Assembly: GCF_000499385.1 (NCBI RefSeq)
Contig: NW_013655248.1
Coordinates: 4,761 to 44,632, forward strand
Direction of reading: 5' to 3'
Source of the DNA: Eimeria necatrix
Taxonomy: Eukaryota > Apicomplexa > Conoidasida > Eucoccidiorida > Eimeriidae
Length of the DNA: 39,872 nt
The translations under genes were made by a program, and so were the position numbers. Positions 11,020-25,215 of this stretch are shown in pieces (position 1 is the stretch's first letter; every line of letters begins with the position of its first letter). The notes beneath the pieces were generated by a model, which saw nothing but the letters and a program-made list of their open reading frames with translations, did not search any database and was not told the DNA's origin.

Positions 11020-11700
11020 CGCACTGCATTCGCCCTCTTAGCGGGTTCTGTTTTTCATTTTCTGCATTATTTGCTGAAACAGAAGCAGTTGCAGGCCTTC
11101 TCTCCAGAAACAGCCCCGCGGGCGCAGCCCCCAGTGCACGGGAGCTGCGGGCGCGTGGAGCCCGAGGGCTTTGCTGCTCCTTAGGGGCCCCCAAACCCCC
11201 CAAAATAAGCAGCAAAGTAAGCAGCAAGAGGGAAGGAGCAGCAGGGGGCCCCTCTGCTGCCCCCTGGGCCCCCGCAGCCCCCCAGGGGCTGGCTCTTGAG
11301 CAGACTTGGGCGCACAGTGCAGTCTGGGGGTGTAGGAAAGCTGCCACTGAGCTGTCTGTACACTCCAATAAACAGCGTAGAGTACTTGAAAAACTAAAAT
11401 GATTGTGACGGGGATATTCTTTTTGTAATGATCTGCATTCTGATGGCAGCTGGCTGCCCCAAATTGGACTCTGCCTCAAACTGGAGTAGTGCAGCCACGC
11501 AGCCATTCTCGCTGCAGCAAACGAGACTAAGACTGTGTCCATTAGGAAGCTTCTGCTGCCAGCAGCAATTCAAAATGAATCCACAAAGCTTCGTGCTGCT
11601 CTTCACTGGAAGGCTGGCTGGGAAGCAAAAGCCCCAGGGTCACCGGGCAGCCTGTAGTAGAAGTGTGGGGCCATTTATGGCATTTAGTTAATAAAATGGT
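9587..11700. other. Repeat-rich intergenic region
   Basis: CAG/CTG tracts at about 9806-9870, 9950-10005, 10115-10160, 10540-10572 and 10980-11017 lie in otherwise unremarkable DNA. Open frames give only low-complexity Ala/Leu/Ser/Cys stretches. Beyond 11.1 kb the repeats thin out and the sequence passes into a repeat-poor segment. No gene is supported. Confidence 0.5.
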
Positions 11701-11865
11701 TCCTCTGGAACAGCCAAAGATTCCTAATTGCTGCTAGCTTTTGCTAAAGGCCTTTGCTTTGCAAATGCAGCAGAAAGTTAGCTGCAGTCCAGTCCCAAAG
11801 CCCTCGACTTGAGGCAGCTTCCTACAAGTTCTTTTGCTTCCTGCTGGCCCAAGCTTTCCCAGCTA

Positions 11866-11898
<33 letters not shown>

Positions 11899-14800
11899 TA
11901 ATGGCATAATAAAAGCCACTTTGAAGCACAAGTGGCGCAGCTTCTTATTTGCAAAAGCTTCCGGCGGCAGCAGCAAAACAGTGAAGGTGAGGAGAAGTCC
12001 AATTACCCACAGACGCTGCAGCACCCACAAGCAGCAGCATTCTGCATGCTAGTGGAAGCAGCAAACATTTGTTTTGAAAGCTCAGCCAAATTAGCAGCAG
12101 TTTAGAGCCACAGAGGGAGTTTATGGCAAGAAGATCCTCCCGTGATGTCCTCCCTTTGAAGGGGGATTTCGCAGCGCCACAGGGAGCGAGAAGTGCGCGA
12201 TTAGCAGCAACAGCAGCAGCAGCAGCAGCAGCAGCAATAGCAGCAGCAGCGCATTCTGCAGGTCCCTCTTCCCTTGCTATGCTGGGTATTTGATTTGTAG
12301 GCAGAAAGCTTCAAAGGCAGCAATGGGTTCGCCTTAGATGAAGGTGGCCCGCTAGAGTTTCCCCAGCAGCACTTTCTACGCAGCCCAGCCACTGCAGCAG
12401 CAGCAGAAGCTGTAAAGAAAAGGCCGCGGCAGCAAATGCGTGGCGTGTGAAAAGCCTCTCCGGCGAATTTACCTCTTGCGCTACTCGCTGAATAGCTTTT
12501 GGAGATAAAGCTGCGAAGGAAAGCAGCGAAACTGCTGCCAAAGAGGGCAAAAGAAGCAGCAGTAGAGCCACAATGACAAGCAAAGCAAATACAAACTCGA
12601 AATTTGGCAGCTTTCGATGGCAGTGGGGCTCCTGATATGCCTAGTGCAGCACTAGTTCATGTTGGGTCTGACAAGCTGAAGCAAGTGCAAGCAAGTTTGG
12701 GTTTCCGTGCTTACACGCTGACTTTATGCAAACTCATTTTGTAATTAAAAAGTTTTATTGCGAAAAGTAGGCGAAGTTGCGGAAGAAAGAGCTGGCGAGA
12801 TCTGAAGGCTGCACACGAACACAAAGCAGCTCACGCGCATGTCAACGCCGCCCATCAACTGGACTGCGATGCTGCAAAAATAAGTAAAATTGTGCAAAAT
12901 AAACAATAATCATTTAATGAATAATTGGAGATAGCTAGAAACGATACGGAAGGCCTCCAGCGAAGCGACTGCACACAGAAGTTGGCCTGTGTTCTGCAAC
13001 TGCGCAGGTGACCTCATAAGGTCTGGTGAAGAAAGAATTACACAGTGTAGCCATGAAGCCTAAACTGGAAAAGCATGCCCGTGGAAAAATCAGGAAAATG
13101 CATTATTCTGCGTGAAAAAGAGAATCAAAAGACCGGAGAATTGGCTAGTTGGGAGACGCAAGGTGTTGCTCGCTTGTAATTTCCCGATCGATTGCCACTT
13201 CTAATGAACTCGCAAACATTAACTGAGGCCACACGTTGAAGGCAAAGAATGAGAAAAAAGTGAGCTTTCCTTCGTAAACTCAACTGTGGGAAAGGCACGC
13301 AGATATACTGTCCCGAAAAGAGTGAATTCAAAAGACAACTTCACTTCATATTGCCCAAGGCAAGAGATCCACTGAAGCCTTCTGGCGCACAACAAAGTGT
13401 TACAAAGTATTCCCCTCCAAATGCCTCATTTAGTTCTAATAGAGTGACTTTAGCAGTTACAGTGGAATCTTTGCTTGTTTCCAAGGTGCTCAGTGGTTAC
13501 AACTGTTCACGAAGATACAAAAAGGACCATTGGTCTAACACAAAGCAATGTTCCGGACGTTTATAGGCCTCCCAAACTGGTATATACATTATCTTTAGTA
13601 AAGGAAGCTTCAAAAACACTTCAGGCCACTAAAAATGAAACATTCCTTGCCTTGGTCTGCCAGTGAGTAATGGTGGATTTGGTGAAATTTAAAAATATGC
13701 CGAGAGTCAAATGGGCCTCTGATCAAGCTGAGAACGTTTTTTTAAATATATGGCAAAGACAAATTGATCTAAAGCCACCGGAATGCAAAGTGGCAGCGGC
13801 GTTTCTAAAATGTTTGGCATTTTCGACCAGAGTGGGGGCAGAACTCCGCTTGAGTCCAGATAAGGTCTGTGCGCTGCGTATTCGCAGTATGACCCGCTAA
13901 GTTCTAAATAAAAACAATTGGGGAAAATAATATCCGAGAGCTGTTAAGTGCAGCAGCAGTTCCACCAGCTCCGAATTTCAAGTCTTGCGAATCTGCTACA
14001 GCAGTTGGCTGAAGCCAACTTGGATTTCTTCTAAGTGTCGAAATGCAATGTAGCCACTAAAACTTAAGCCATATTATGTTTGTTTACGTAATATTGAGCT
14101 GGATATTCACATTTTATTGAGCTCACGGATATTTCGTAAGGCCCGTGTCTACTGAGCTCACGAAGGTCTTCTTTGAGACCGGGGAATCTGGAATTGTCAT
14201 GGGAGGCAATGCGGAGAGAGAAAGCAAAAAAGCTACTCCTTTCTGATTGCATTATGCATTAAATCCTTTCCATTCAGCCTTCTAAACCCCATAGAGTTTG
14301 CTGCTTGTAAAGTGCACTTATAGTCCGATGCTGCTATCACACCGGCGCCACATGTGCATTTCCTGTCTGGAATTCTGCACTTTCTGTGCTACACTGGCCT
14401 TGAACTAACTAATAAGTCCTAAATGCACATATCTGGAAGCCAAAAGCAAAACTGGAGCAAAGAAAATGACAAAGTGTTAATTAAGTGGGGGATAATTCAG
14501 CAGCATAGAGGCCAAATTGTAATGCTGGCGCCATAATCTTGGTCTCAGACAACAGTACACCCAAATGCCAATGCAATTCAATAAAAATGGATGAAATATT
14601 ATTTGAAAGTGTTTGTGAAAAGCTGTTCCAGATGCAGATAACTGGAAGCATTATATAGGCTTGGAGCGCAGATGAAACCTCTCAGAACACTGTTGAAAAG
14701 CTGGTTAGTGAAATTTAAGAACTCGGCATCAGCACTACTAATAATGAACAAGGGAAAGCTCGGTGAAGTATAATTTCAATTTGACATTTTCCACAAAACC

Positions 14801-16540
14801 GCTTATTTTGTGCTTGTGGCTAAGGTCCATATTTGCCCCGAGCTTCGCCCTCGTATTCTCTGGAAGAGCTCTGCTCATCCCAATTTCCAATTCATTTTTG
14901 TCTCAGCGCATAGAGAATGTTTTGAATCGTTTTGAGCGTGAATTCTGAAAGCCAGTGTCCCAAGAAAGCCGCTTGGCCAAGCCGGAGCTTGGATACAAAT
15001 CCAGCGGATAAAACCTCAACTAAACACGAACAAGAAAGTTTAAGTGATGCAACAATGTCTAATGACCATCTTGTGATGGAGAAACGACCAAAGGCAGCAA
15101 TCCCAAGGCCCCAGTGTACTTTCCCGAGTTATTGAATAAGCAACTGAGGCCTCAGAAGAGCCATTTGGAGTTAAAAGGGTCCAGCAGAACGTAGCGAGAC
15201 TCACAGGGCCACTGGCCTTGCAGGCCTTTTGCAAATACGAGAAAGCATGCAACTGTAGCCACTAAGACTGGAGTAGTTCAGCTCGCACAGCACATGAACA
15301 AAGGTGAAAGGCCGCTAAGGCTGGTCTGTAGGCTAGTGAATATAAAAAGACCGCTTTAGGGGCCCCTCAGGAAGCAAAAGAAGCCCATTTTGCAGTATAA
15401 GGCTGGCCAGGCAGTTCTTACCAAAACTGAGTGCATAGAACAATGACAGAAAGAGCCAAAACCGCACTTTGTGAAGAATTCAGAAGAAACTCAACACCAA
15501 GTCAGTGCCGCACCCGATTTCATAAGTCTTTCATGCCGAAAAGAACGAAAAAAGCGAACAAAGTCTGCAGGAAATGCTTAAATGTTTCTGAGAAAGTGCC
15601 TGGTTGGGGTTTTGCCGCGAAGTGCTGCAGCGCCTCCGATTTTGCTGCAGCGCTGCTTTGCTGCAGCCACTTTCGCCCGCAGCCAGCCATTGGGGCCTCC
15701 GTGGGACCCCCTGACACTGGCTGTGGCGAGTTTCTAGAAAAAGACTGAATCTTATTTGTGCCCGTGCTGTTCGTGCTTTAATAATTGGGTTTAAAGCATG
15801 CAAAGAGTGGCAAAACTTGCAGACTAATCACACAGCTTTCTCCGCGTTTCCCGGTGACAGGCTCATGCGCGGGAGAGCACAAGAAAGAATTCTGTACACG
15901 GAAAGCTGCTGCAGCCGCGCCACTTTGACGGCCCAAGAAGCCACACTTTTGAAAACCAGCAACTTGCCTGAAGCCTCTAAATGTACGGGGCCCCTGGCTC
16001 TGCAGGCAGCCGAAGCAAGCAGCAGAAAAGAAGGAAATATTCCTTTCTTTCCTGCTGCAGGCTTCGTTCAACTCCTGACTTCCCCTTGACACCTATCACG
16101 CTGCCCGCAGCTCCGGGCTAAAAGCTGGCCCAAAGCTACAGCTGCGAAGCAGAATGCAGCTTCAGGGACTCAACTGGAGAGGCTCTGGGTGCTGCAGCGC
16201 GGAAAAGCATGAAAACTCGTCACTAGAACCCAGCTAGTGAAGCCCATTCGGGCAGCGCCGGGGGTGGCAGTGCAGCTTTGCTCTATAGGGATACGATCTC
16301 GTGATTGGAGGCAACGCAAAGACACTGGGTGCTTTCATTGTATTTGTGATCAAGAGGATGCACGAGCTTGTATAGATCAAAAACTGTCGCTGGTTGCCTC
16401 CCCGCTGACTGGGAACGGACCCGCGCTATCCAGGGCACACAGCAGCCCGTACTGGCGAAAGCGGCCATTTTATCTGCTTAATTTTTGGTTAATAAAATAC
16501 AAAAAGGAAATGCATTTTCCAAACGCTGGAGCAATTCGAG
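11701..16540. other. Repeat-poor intergenic segment
   Basis: Almost 5 kb with few CAG tracts (11866-11894 and 12209-12250 only), balanced base composition and short frames with no recognisable domain. Apart from one exon-like island (12471-12631) I see no gene, tRNA or mobile-element protein. It resembles the feature-poor segments described for Eimeria chromosomes. Confidence 0.5.
12471..12631 (-). other. Possible exon encoding a membrane segment
   Basis: On the minus strand an acceptor-like ATATCAG (ending at 12632) opens a frame that encodes a short polar start, a strongly hydrophobic run (LLVIVALLLLLLPSLAAV) and an amphipathic tail (SPKAIQRVAQE). It ends at a donor-like GAG|GTAAAT. No in-frame ATG is present, so it would have to be internal. 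I do not recognise the protein and found no partner exons, so it may be chance. Confidence 0.22.
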
Positions 16541-17633
16541 GTGTAGGGTTAATGTGCGCCCAGCAGCCGCAGCAGCAGCAGCAGCAGCAGCCAGGCGACG
16601 GTACTTGCTGCTGCAAGCAGCAGCAGCCGCAGGCTAGGGGCCCAAAGGCGGGGCGTGGCGCTGCAGTCTGCTGCCGTTTCAGGGGCTCTTATATCTCCTC
16701 TACGCATTTCTCTTATCTCATCCCGCGGTGTATTAAGCAGCAGACAGGGCAAGGCGCCGGGGCCAGGTTTAGCAGTAGTAGCCGCAGCAGCAGCCACACC
16801 CGGGTGGCAATCGGCACGCGCAGCAGCAGCAGCAGCAGCAGCAGCACGGGAGGTTCTCGCTACGTGCAGCGCGGCACTGGCTACTAGCGGCTCTTCCTTG
16901 GAACGGCTTTGTCTGTTAATACCTTTCCAGCAGCGTCGTATTATTGCCCAGCATAGCCGGAGCCTCCCTGTCCCTGCCGGCGCACTGTCAGCAGCGGCTT
17001 CTCGCGGGTCCTCTTTACAGCAACAACGGCAGCAGTTTGTGTGTGGCGTAGAGCCCTCATTTCCTTTTAATAGGCCCTTTTGCTTGACCATGCTACCGTT
17101 TCGTCAAGCTTCCTTGCCTTCTTCGGATCAGCCGCAGCACACGGACGCCTCGCTGCTCCTTGCCTGGTAGCAGCAGCAACAGCTCACCTCCTCACTGCCT
17201 TCATTCCCGCGGCAGTCGAGTCAACTGCTGAAGCACTTGACTTGCCGTGCCAGTTGCGGACTCCCCTCGGTAGGTACAGCTCGGCTTGCTCAGGAAGCAA
17301 GCAGCTCCGGCTGTTCAGCTTCTTCAGTGTTTTGCAAACGCATGCAACTCCGCAGCGCATTCAGCAGTGCCCAGCCCTCCTCTGCGGACCCCTAGCGCTG
17401 CAGAGTTGCTCTTCTGTCGCCTGCGGATCCTTGGAAGGGGCTCTTCGAGGCAGCAGCAGCAGAGAGGCCGCGCCGCGCAGGAAGCCCGGAGCCGCGCAGC
17501 AAAGAACTCCCCCGGCCAGCAGCAGCAGCGAGCCGCAGCAAGCAGCAGCACGCAGCAGCGAGCAGCAGCAACGAGCGCCGGCCGAAGAGGGCTCACCGCA
17601 TGCGCGAAAACTGGGCGCACTTGTACGCACTGT

Positions 17634-17669
<36 letters not shown>

Positions 17670-17793
17670 CCGTTGCAGCAGCGCCGCTTCTTTTTCTCGT
17701 GATATGCCTGGCAGGGGCAGCAGGCTTTCGGTTCGGAGCTGCTGACAGTCTGCTGGGGTAGTCGGGGCCAGGCGGCTGGGACTGGGAGCCACT

Positions 17794-17839
<46 letters not shown>

Positions 17840-18008
17840 GTTTCCGCGCGAGCTGCTGCTTTCTCGCCGGAGCCGGAAAGCCAGCCGCGGCTGGGTGCTT
17901 GAGCTGAGGCCGCTGGCTTCTCGCGGGCAGCGCGAGCCGGCCTTCTGTGTCTGCTCTTCGGACTTGTTGGTTTTTGGATTATTATTTCTTTTCTTGAGTT
18001 CCGCAGCA
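16541..18008. other. CAG-rich region upstream of PP1
   Basis: CAG/CTG tracts at about 16570-16592, 16825-16845, 17635-17668 and 17793-17839 precede the PP1 start codon. The last 170 bases are probably PP1 5' leader. Open frames on both strands are Ala/Ser/Gln-rich without domains. A T-rich stretch (17965-18000) lies just before the ATG. Confidence 0.45.
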
Positions 18009-20444
<2,436 letters not shown>

Positions 20445-20590
20445 AGCAGCACCAACAGTTACGCGACGCTTACGCAAGGGAAGACGGGGGCCCCCATTTC
20501 GGGCCGCCGCCCTCTTGGCTAGGGGGAAGTGTCAATATGGAGGCGGCGGGGGCCCCTGGAGGGGGCCCCCCTCTCCATTGCAAGTGCAGC

Positions 20591-20990
20591 GAGCTAGCCA
20601 CTGAGCTAGCTAGCTAGCTAGTTTTGCCCAGCTAGCCACCTCGGCGGGTTGGTAGTGTCCGTGCGGCTGCTTGCCGCGCTGCTGCGTAACTCTGTGCTCA
20701 AGAGGGAAGTGCTGTGACAGCAAAAGTGTCAACGAAATTTAGTCCATTCTAGGCTGCTTGAGCCTTCCCTCAACACCGCCCATCCCCTATTGTGTGTGCA
20801 TCCTCGCTTGCATTTGCATGCATGCACCGCTGCGGCGAGCTCTTGTTGCAACGCTATAGCTGCGTGCTCTGCGCGAGCTCCAGCTGGCTTGCCAGCTAGC
20901 TAGCTAGCTAGCTGGCTCCCGGGCTGGCTAGCTAGCCGTGAGGTAGCGATTGCATGGGGCCCCGGATCCTAGCGATAGCTAGCTGCTAGC
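20591..20990. repeat. Dispersed TAGC arrays
   Basis: Two main TAGC clusters (20591-20637 and 20893-20937) and a weaker one (20970-20990) downstream of PP1. They use the same self-complementary unit as the array at 616-697. Confidence 0.85.
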
Positions 20991-21740
20991 CGGTCGCAGG
21001 CGAGCTGTGACTCCGGGCGCTTGGCGGGGAGGGAAATTAGCTGCTGCCAGCAGCTGCTAAGTTGCTGCAGCGAGGCTAGAGCGGCACTCAGCACGAGTGG
21101 CTGGAGGCTTGCCGAGGGGCGGCAGCAGCGAGGGCTGCTGGGACTGCGTGGGCTGCTGTGCTGCTGCAGCAGCAGCAGCAGCTTGCTGCTGCTGCTGCAG
21201 CAGCAGCAGCAACTGCAGCACGCAGCATCGTCTGGACACAGCCGCGCCGCGGCGCGGCAAGCTATTCTTGAGGTCGGCGTGACGGTGACAATGTAGGTTC
21301 TGAGGAGCAAGTAGCCAACGGGCAAGTTACTTAGCGGACGCAACGCATGCATGCAGGGAGCAGCACGAGCACGCCAGCAGCGAACAGCAGCAGCAGCTGC
21401 AGCAGCTGCAGCAGCCACACCACTTGTCTCAGGTGTTCCATCCGGCGAACACCGACGGGGTCGTCGCCCTTTGCTTCAACAAACAGTATTCAAAATACAT
21501 TTAAACATATTACGCCACCAGCATATATTCTCAAGTGTTAACTGTTCATGCAAATGCGTGGGAAACACCACCTTGGCCGTAGTCACTGTACTCAGCTCCC
21601 TGTACACCCGAAGCCCACAGAATCCCCAGCTCTTTTTCCCTCAATAACTGTCTGTGGGCAAGCCTGAAGGCCCTTGGGCCTGGCTCTGCTTGCTATGGTT
21701 AGCTGCGGTGGCCTAGCTAGCCTAGAACTCAGTGCACTGG

Positions 21741-21812
21741 GTGCATGCATGCATGCACTATTGCGCATGCATCTATTCAGTAGCAATTTACGCAGCATGC
21801 ACTGCGCATGCA
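21741..21812. promoter_or_regulatory. TGCATGCA palindrome cluster
   Basis: GTGCATGCATGCATGCAC (21741-21758) is followed by GCGCATGCATC, GCATGCACTGCGCATGCACC. Further copies lie at 20815-20826, 21345-21355 and 22131-22142. TGCATGC is a known cis-element upstream of apicomplexan genes and a recorded AP2-factor recognition motif. Here the cluster lies between convergent 3' ends, so a promoter role is uncertain. It may equally be a simple palindromic repeat. Confidence 0.4.
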
Positions 21813-22167
21813 CCGCCTTAGCGTAGACAATTTACGCAACAAAAAGAGTAGAGTTACGGCTTGCCCCGAGCAGCAAAAAGACGCCGCAGCAAACCGTTGC
21901 AGCCGAATGCTGCAGCAGGCGCAGCTGCTGCTGGCGCGAACTGCTGCAGCAGCCGCTGCTGGGAAGCGCTGCAGCACCTGTTGCAGTTGCTTTCTGCATT
22001 GAGCTCGCTGCATGCGTTCCACTTCTTTTGTTTCAGTTTTTAATTCTTCAGAGAAACGACCAAAAACAAACGATAAACACCTTCACGGCTTCGTCTTGCC
22101 TCGCAACTCGTGGCTTGAATGGACTTCTCGGTGCATGCATGCGCTTAGTACTCAGCCTCCTCGCGTT

Positions 22168-22206
22168 TCTATCTATTATATTCTTTTTCTATCTATTATA
22201 TTCTTC
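22168..22206. repeat. Short direct duplication
   Basis: The motif CTATCTATTATATTCTT occurs twice in direct succession just beyond the NOP56 stop codon, probably in its 3' UTR. Confidence 0.8.
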
Positions 22207-22260
22207 CCTCTCTTGCGGGTCTCCCTTTTTCTCGCTTAATTTCTATCTTTTTGGCGCTGC

Positions 22261-23977
22261 TTAGGCTGCTGCTTCCACTTCTGCATGCTTCTTGTGCTTT
22301 TTCTTTTTCTTAATTTCTCCCGCCGGCTCCGCAGTCTCAGCCTCCACAGCTTCTTGCTCTGCATGTCTTTTCTTCTTCTTGGGCACTTCCTCCTCCTCGG
22401 CCTCTTCCCCATTCTCCGCTGCTGCTGCTGCTGCTGCTGCTGCTTCTTCTTTGGCCTTCTTCTTTTTGGCCTTCTTCAGAGCCTTCGCCTCAGCAGCGCG
22501 TTGGGATTCCACTTCTGCTGCTGCTTCCCTCATCACATCCAGATTCTTTCGAGGCACTATGCCGTCGGACAAGTATCTGAGCAGCAGCAGCAACAGCAGC
22601 AACAGCAGCAGCAACAGCAGCACCAAAGAAACGCGTCAAAGCGGTCTAAAGCAGCAAGTTGGCATTCTCAAGCCAGCCGCCCTTCTGCTGCAGCAAACCT
22701 AGCGGCTCGAGCAGCAGCAGGGAATGCAGCAGCCCTCTGCTGCAGCAAACCTAGCGGCTCGAGCAGCAGCAGGGGATGCAGCAGCCCTCTGCTGCAACAA
22801 ACCTAGCCGCGCGAGCAGCAGCAGGGAATGCAGAGCCAACACACTTGAGCCTTTCTTCAAGCTGCTCTCTCAACTTGTCGCCAAAGACATGCTGCCGCGG
22901 CTGTTCCCCAGATGGCTGATCAGCTTCATCGCTGAAGGCATCAATGCGGGCGGCCAGGGCGCACTTGGAGGCCAGATACCTGAAAGCAAGCATAAAAAGC
23001 CTCCCGTGGGAAACAGATATTCAAAATTAATGGCATTTGACTCCATTTTAAGGGCTAAACAGAAGGAAAAGGGAGCAGAACAGCAGCAGCAGCAGCAGCG
23101 GAAGCAGCAGCAAGCACGCCATCCAGCTGGCTGCGAGTTGCTGCAGATATGTCTTTATATACCCCCCAAGGCGGCGCACCTGCTCATTCTGCCTTTGTGC
23201 TTCTGCTGCTGCACTCTGCCAATAAAAGAAGAGTGGAACAAAAGGCCGTATTTGGGGGTGCGGCCGCTGCGTGCCTTCAAGGCTCTGAATAAAGCCTGAA
23301 ACACGAGACATAATTAAGCAGCAAAACCCAAAAATTAGAATAAAAATGAACAACACTTTTGCTGCATTATCCAGCAATCCGACGGGGCATTTACCATGGC
23401 ACGACTCCGGCAATGCACGCAGACGGCCACGCGAAATATGTACTGTCTTAAGGAAATTAGCACAAGGCGCATGCAAATAAACTTGACTGCGCACCCGAGC
23501 CTGTCCACGGCCAACAATTTTGCATTTAAATGCATCTTAATAGCCTTTTATATCCCTTTGTAGACGCTAACAGCCCGACTCTGCACCCCCGCCTCACCTT
23601 CTCCGCCCCCAGAATCTGAATCGTAGAGGCCGGGTACTTGGCGAGCGACACCAAAGCCCCTGCGTGCGATATAAGCCGAGCCCCCAACACTTCGCCCACA
23701 ACTGCCTTCAAGTTGGGCGAAACCACATCCATTTTGCCGCTGAGGTACTCCTGCAGCGCCCGCCGCTGCTCGCACAGCCGCAGCACCTGCAGCGAACCCG
23801 CAGGAAAGCAGAAGATCTGCAGTGTCAGCAATAAAAGAAATACAATTAAATATCAAATAAAGATAAATTATAATATAATCTATCTGCGGGAAACAACGGT
23901 GTGCGCAAACACCAACAAGATCCCAAGCAGAAGGAAGCCATGAAAGGCGCACAGGAACACTGCTCCGACACCTCATC

Positions 23978-24008
<31 letters not shown>

Positions 24009-24439
24009 AGCAATAGAACTTTCGACTGCAGCTGCTGCAGTGCTGCTGTTGCTGCTGGAGGGGCTGGCTGCAGCAGCAGATCGCGAGGCAGTCTTTGTCG
24101 ACTTGCCTGCTGTGCAAATCTTTCGATGTTTGCGAAGTCCTCTGCAGATATTTCCTGGCCCATTGAGTGCTTCATGGAGGCCACAACTTCTGCTGCCACT
24201 TCCTCGCTGTTGCCCACAGCAGCCAGCAGCTGCTCCCCCCCCTCCTGGCAGACAAGCAAGTGCATGCACTGCAGCCCCAACAGCTTCTTCGCACGCATGC
24301 ATGCAGGCTGCAGCGATTCCCTCGAACCAGCAGCAGCAGCAGCAGCAGCAGCAGGAGCTGGCGCTGCAGCTGCGGCCAAAGACCCAGCCAGCCCACCGGA
24401 GCCCGTCGTGCGCGTGCTGCAGCAGGCGCATCTGCATCC

Positions 24440-24483
<44 letters not shown>

Positions 24484-25215
24484 CACCTCTTGGTCGAATT
24501 CTTCCTTCTGCTTGACCACCAAGACGACTCTGCAGTAAGCCTCAGTGTCCGGGACGATCTTGAGGAGCTCCGGGAAGTGCCAGCCGTACCACTCCTTGAG
24601 TTTCATTGCAAAAGTGTTGATGGTTTTGTCCAGAGAGTCAATGAGCGCTATGGACTGCATGATCGGCTTGTCTTGCTTGCGGGGGTCGAGCTGCATGAGC
24701 TCGCGGCTGTAGCTGTGGCCCAGCCCGACTTGAAACTTGGTCAGAGGCAAGGACTTGAGGGGCTTTGCCAGCGCCTGCAGGTGCATGCGGACTCCCCTGT
24801 GCAGCTCCAGCATCGTGGGGTTGTACAAGATCTTGAATCCGAGATCTCCGAGGGATTTCCCGAGAGCGGGGTCGCAAACCCCCAGGCAGCACTCGCCTGC
24901 TCCTGCTGCTGCTGCTGCAGCAGCTTTCTTCTTCTTGCCAGCCCCCCGCGCAGCAGCAGGCATGTGCAGCTCCAGGAACTTCTGCATGCACGGAGGCACA
25001 GTGCCCCCCGCCACCCCCAGCAGCGTCTCGAGAGCCTCTGCGGCATCTGCAAAAGGGTAAAAGGCCTCGCAAGAGACCAATTGTTTGAAACGCTGTGCAT
25101 CTGCGCAAGCCTCCTGCACAGCGTCAGTGTCTTGGGCTATGCTGTCCCACTCCTTCACCCGCAGCAGCAGCAGCCCCGGCGCCGCCTCGAACAGCAGGAA
25201 CACCTCGCTCGACAT
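22261..25215 (-). CDS. NOP56: NOP56, box C/D snoRNP core protein
   Basis: Six exons, read 25215-24487, 24244-24107, 23786-23598, 23295-23180, 22979-22845, 22576-22261, encoding 540 residues. Nop56 binds the snoRNA scaffold with Nop58, fibrillarin and the 15.5K protein to direct rRNA 2'-O-methylation in the nucleolus. The N-terminal NOP5NT region begins [12 protein letters not shown]. The central region has GLGHSYSR (164-171) and [11 protein letters not shown]. The Nop domain has [21 protein letters not shown] and [14 protein letters not shown], and PRKNLDVM precedes a Lys/Glu-rich tail. The TPKYG and WYG motifs fit Nop56 better than Nop58. Ala runs interrupt exon 1 (about 98-104) and the tail. 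Intron 2 appears to be GC-AG (CAG|GCAAGT). It gives a gap-free match to the conserved protein (NIERFAQQ then [15 protein letters not shown]). The boundaries of intron 1, which has a CTG tract directly after the donor, are less certain. Confidence 0.93.
22680..22835. repeat. 52-bp tandem repeat, three copies, in NOP56 intron 5
   Basis: Each unit carries AAACCTAGCGGCTCGAGCAG and a CAGCAGCAGGGAATGCAG part. The AAACCT landmark recurs at 22695, 22747 and 22799, giving a period of exactly 52. The third copy has point changes (CCGCGCGAG). The array lies within intron 5 (22577-22844). Confidence 0.9.

Larger units (their letters stand above)
20445..22260. other. PP1-NOP56 convergent intergenic region
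   Basis: Separates the 3' ends of two convergent genes, so it should hold both 3' UTRs. It contains a GGGGCCCC block (20485-20570), TAGC arrays, CAG tracts (21160-21215, 21380-21410), several TGCATGCA palindromes and a short direct duplication (22168-22206). No open frame carries a domain. Confidence 0.6.

Noticed and set aside
11700..16500. LTR or LINE retrotransposon remains
   Set aside because: No reverse transcriptase, integrase or protease motif and no long terminal repeats could be recognised in any frame.
24300..24320. tRNA B-box-like GGTTCGAGGGA on the minus strand in NOP56 intron 1
   Set aside because: It deviates from the B-box consensus at the last positions, and no A box or cloverleaf pairing is visible around it.
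22577..24486. Box C/D snoRNAs hosted in NOP56 introns
   Set aside because: NOP56 introns host snoRNAs in vertebrates, but I found no TGATGA-type C box paired with a CTGA box on the sense strand of introns 1-5.
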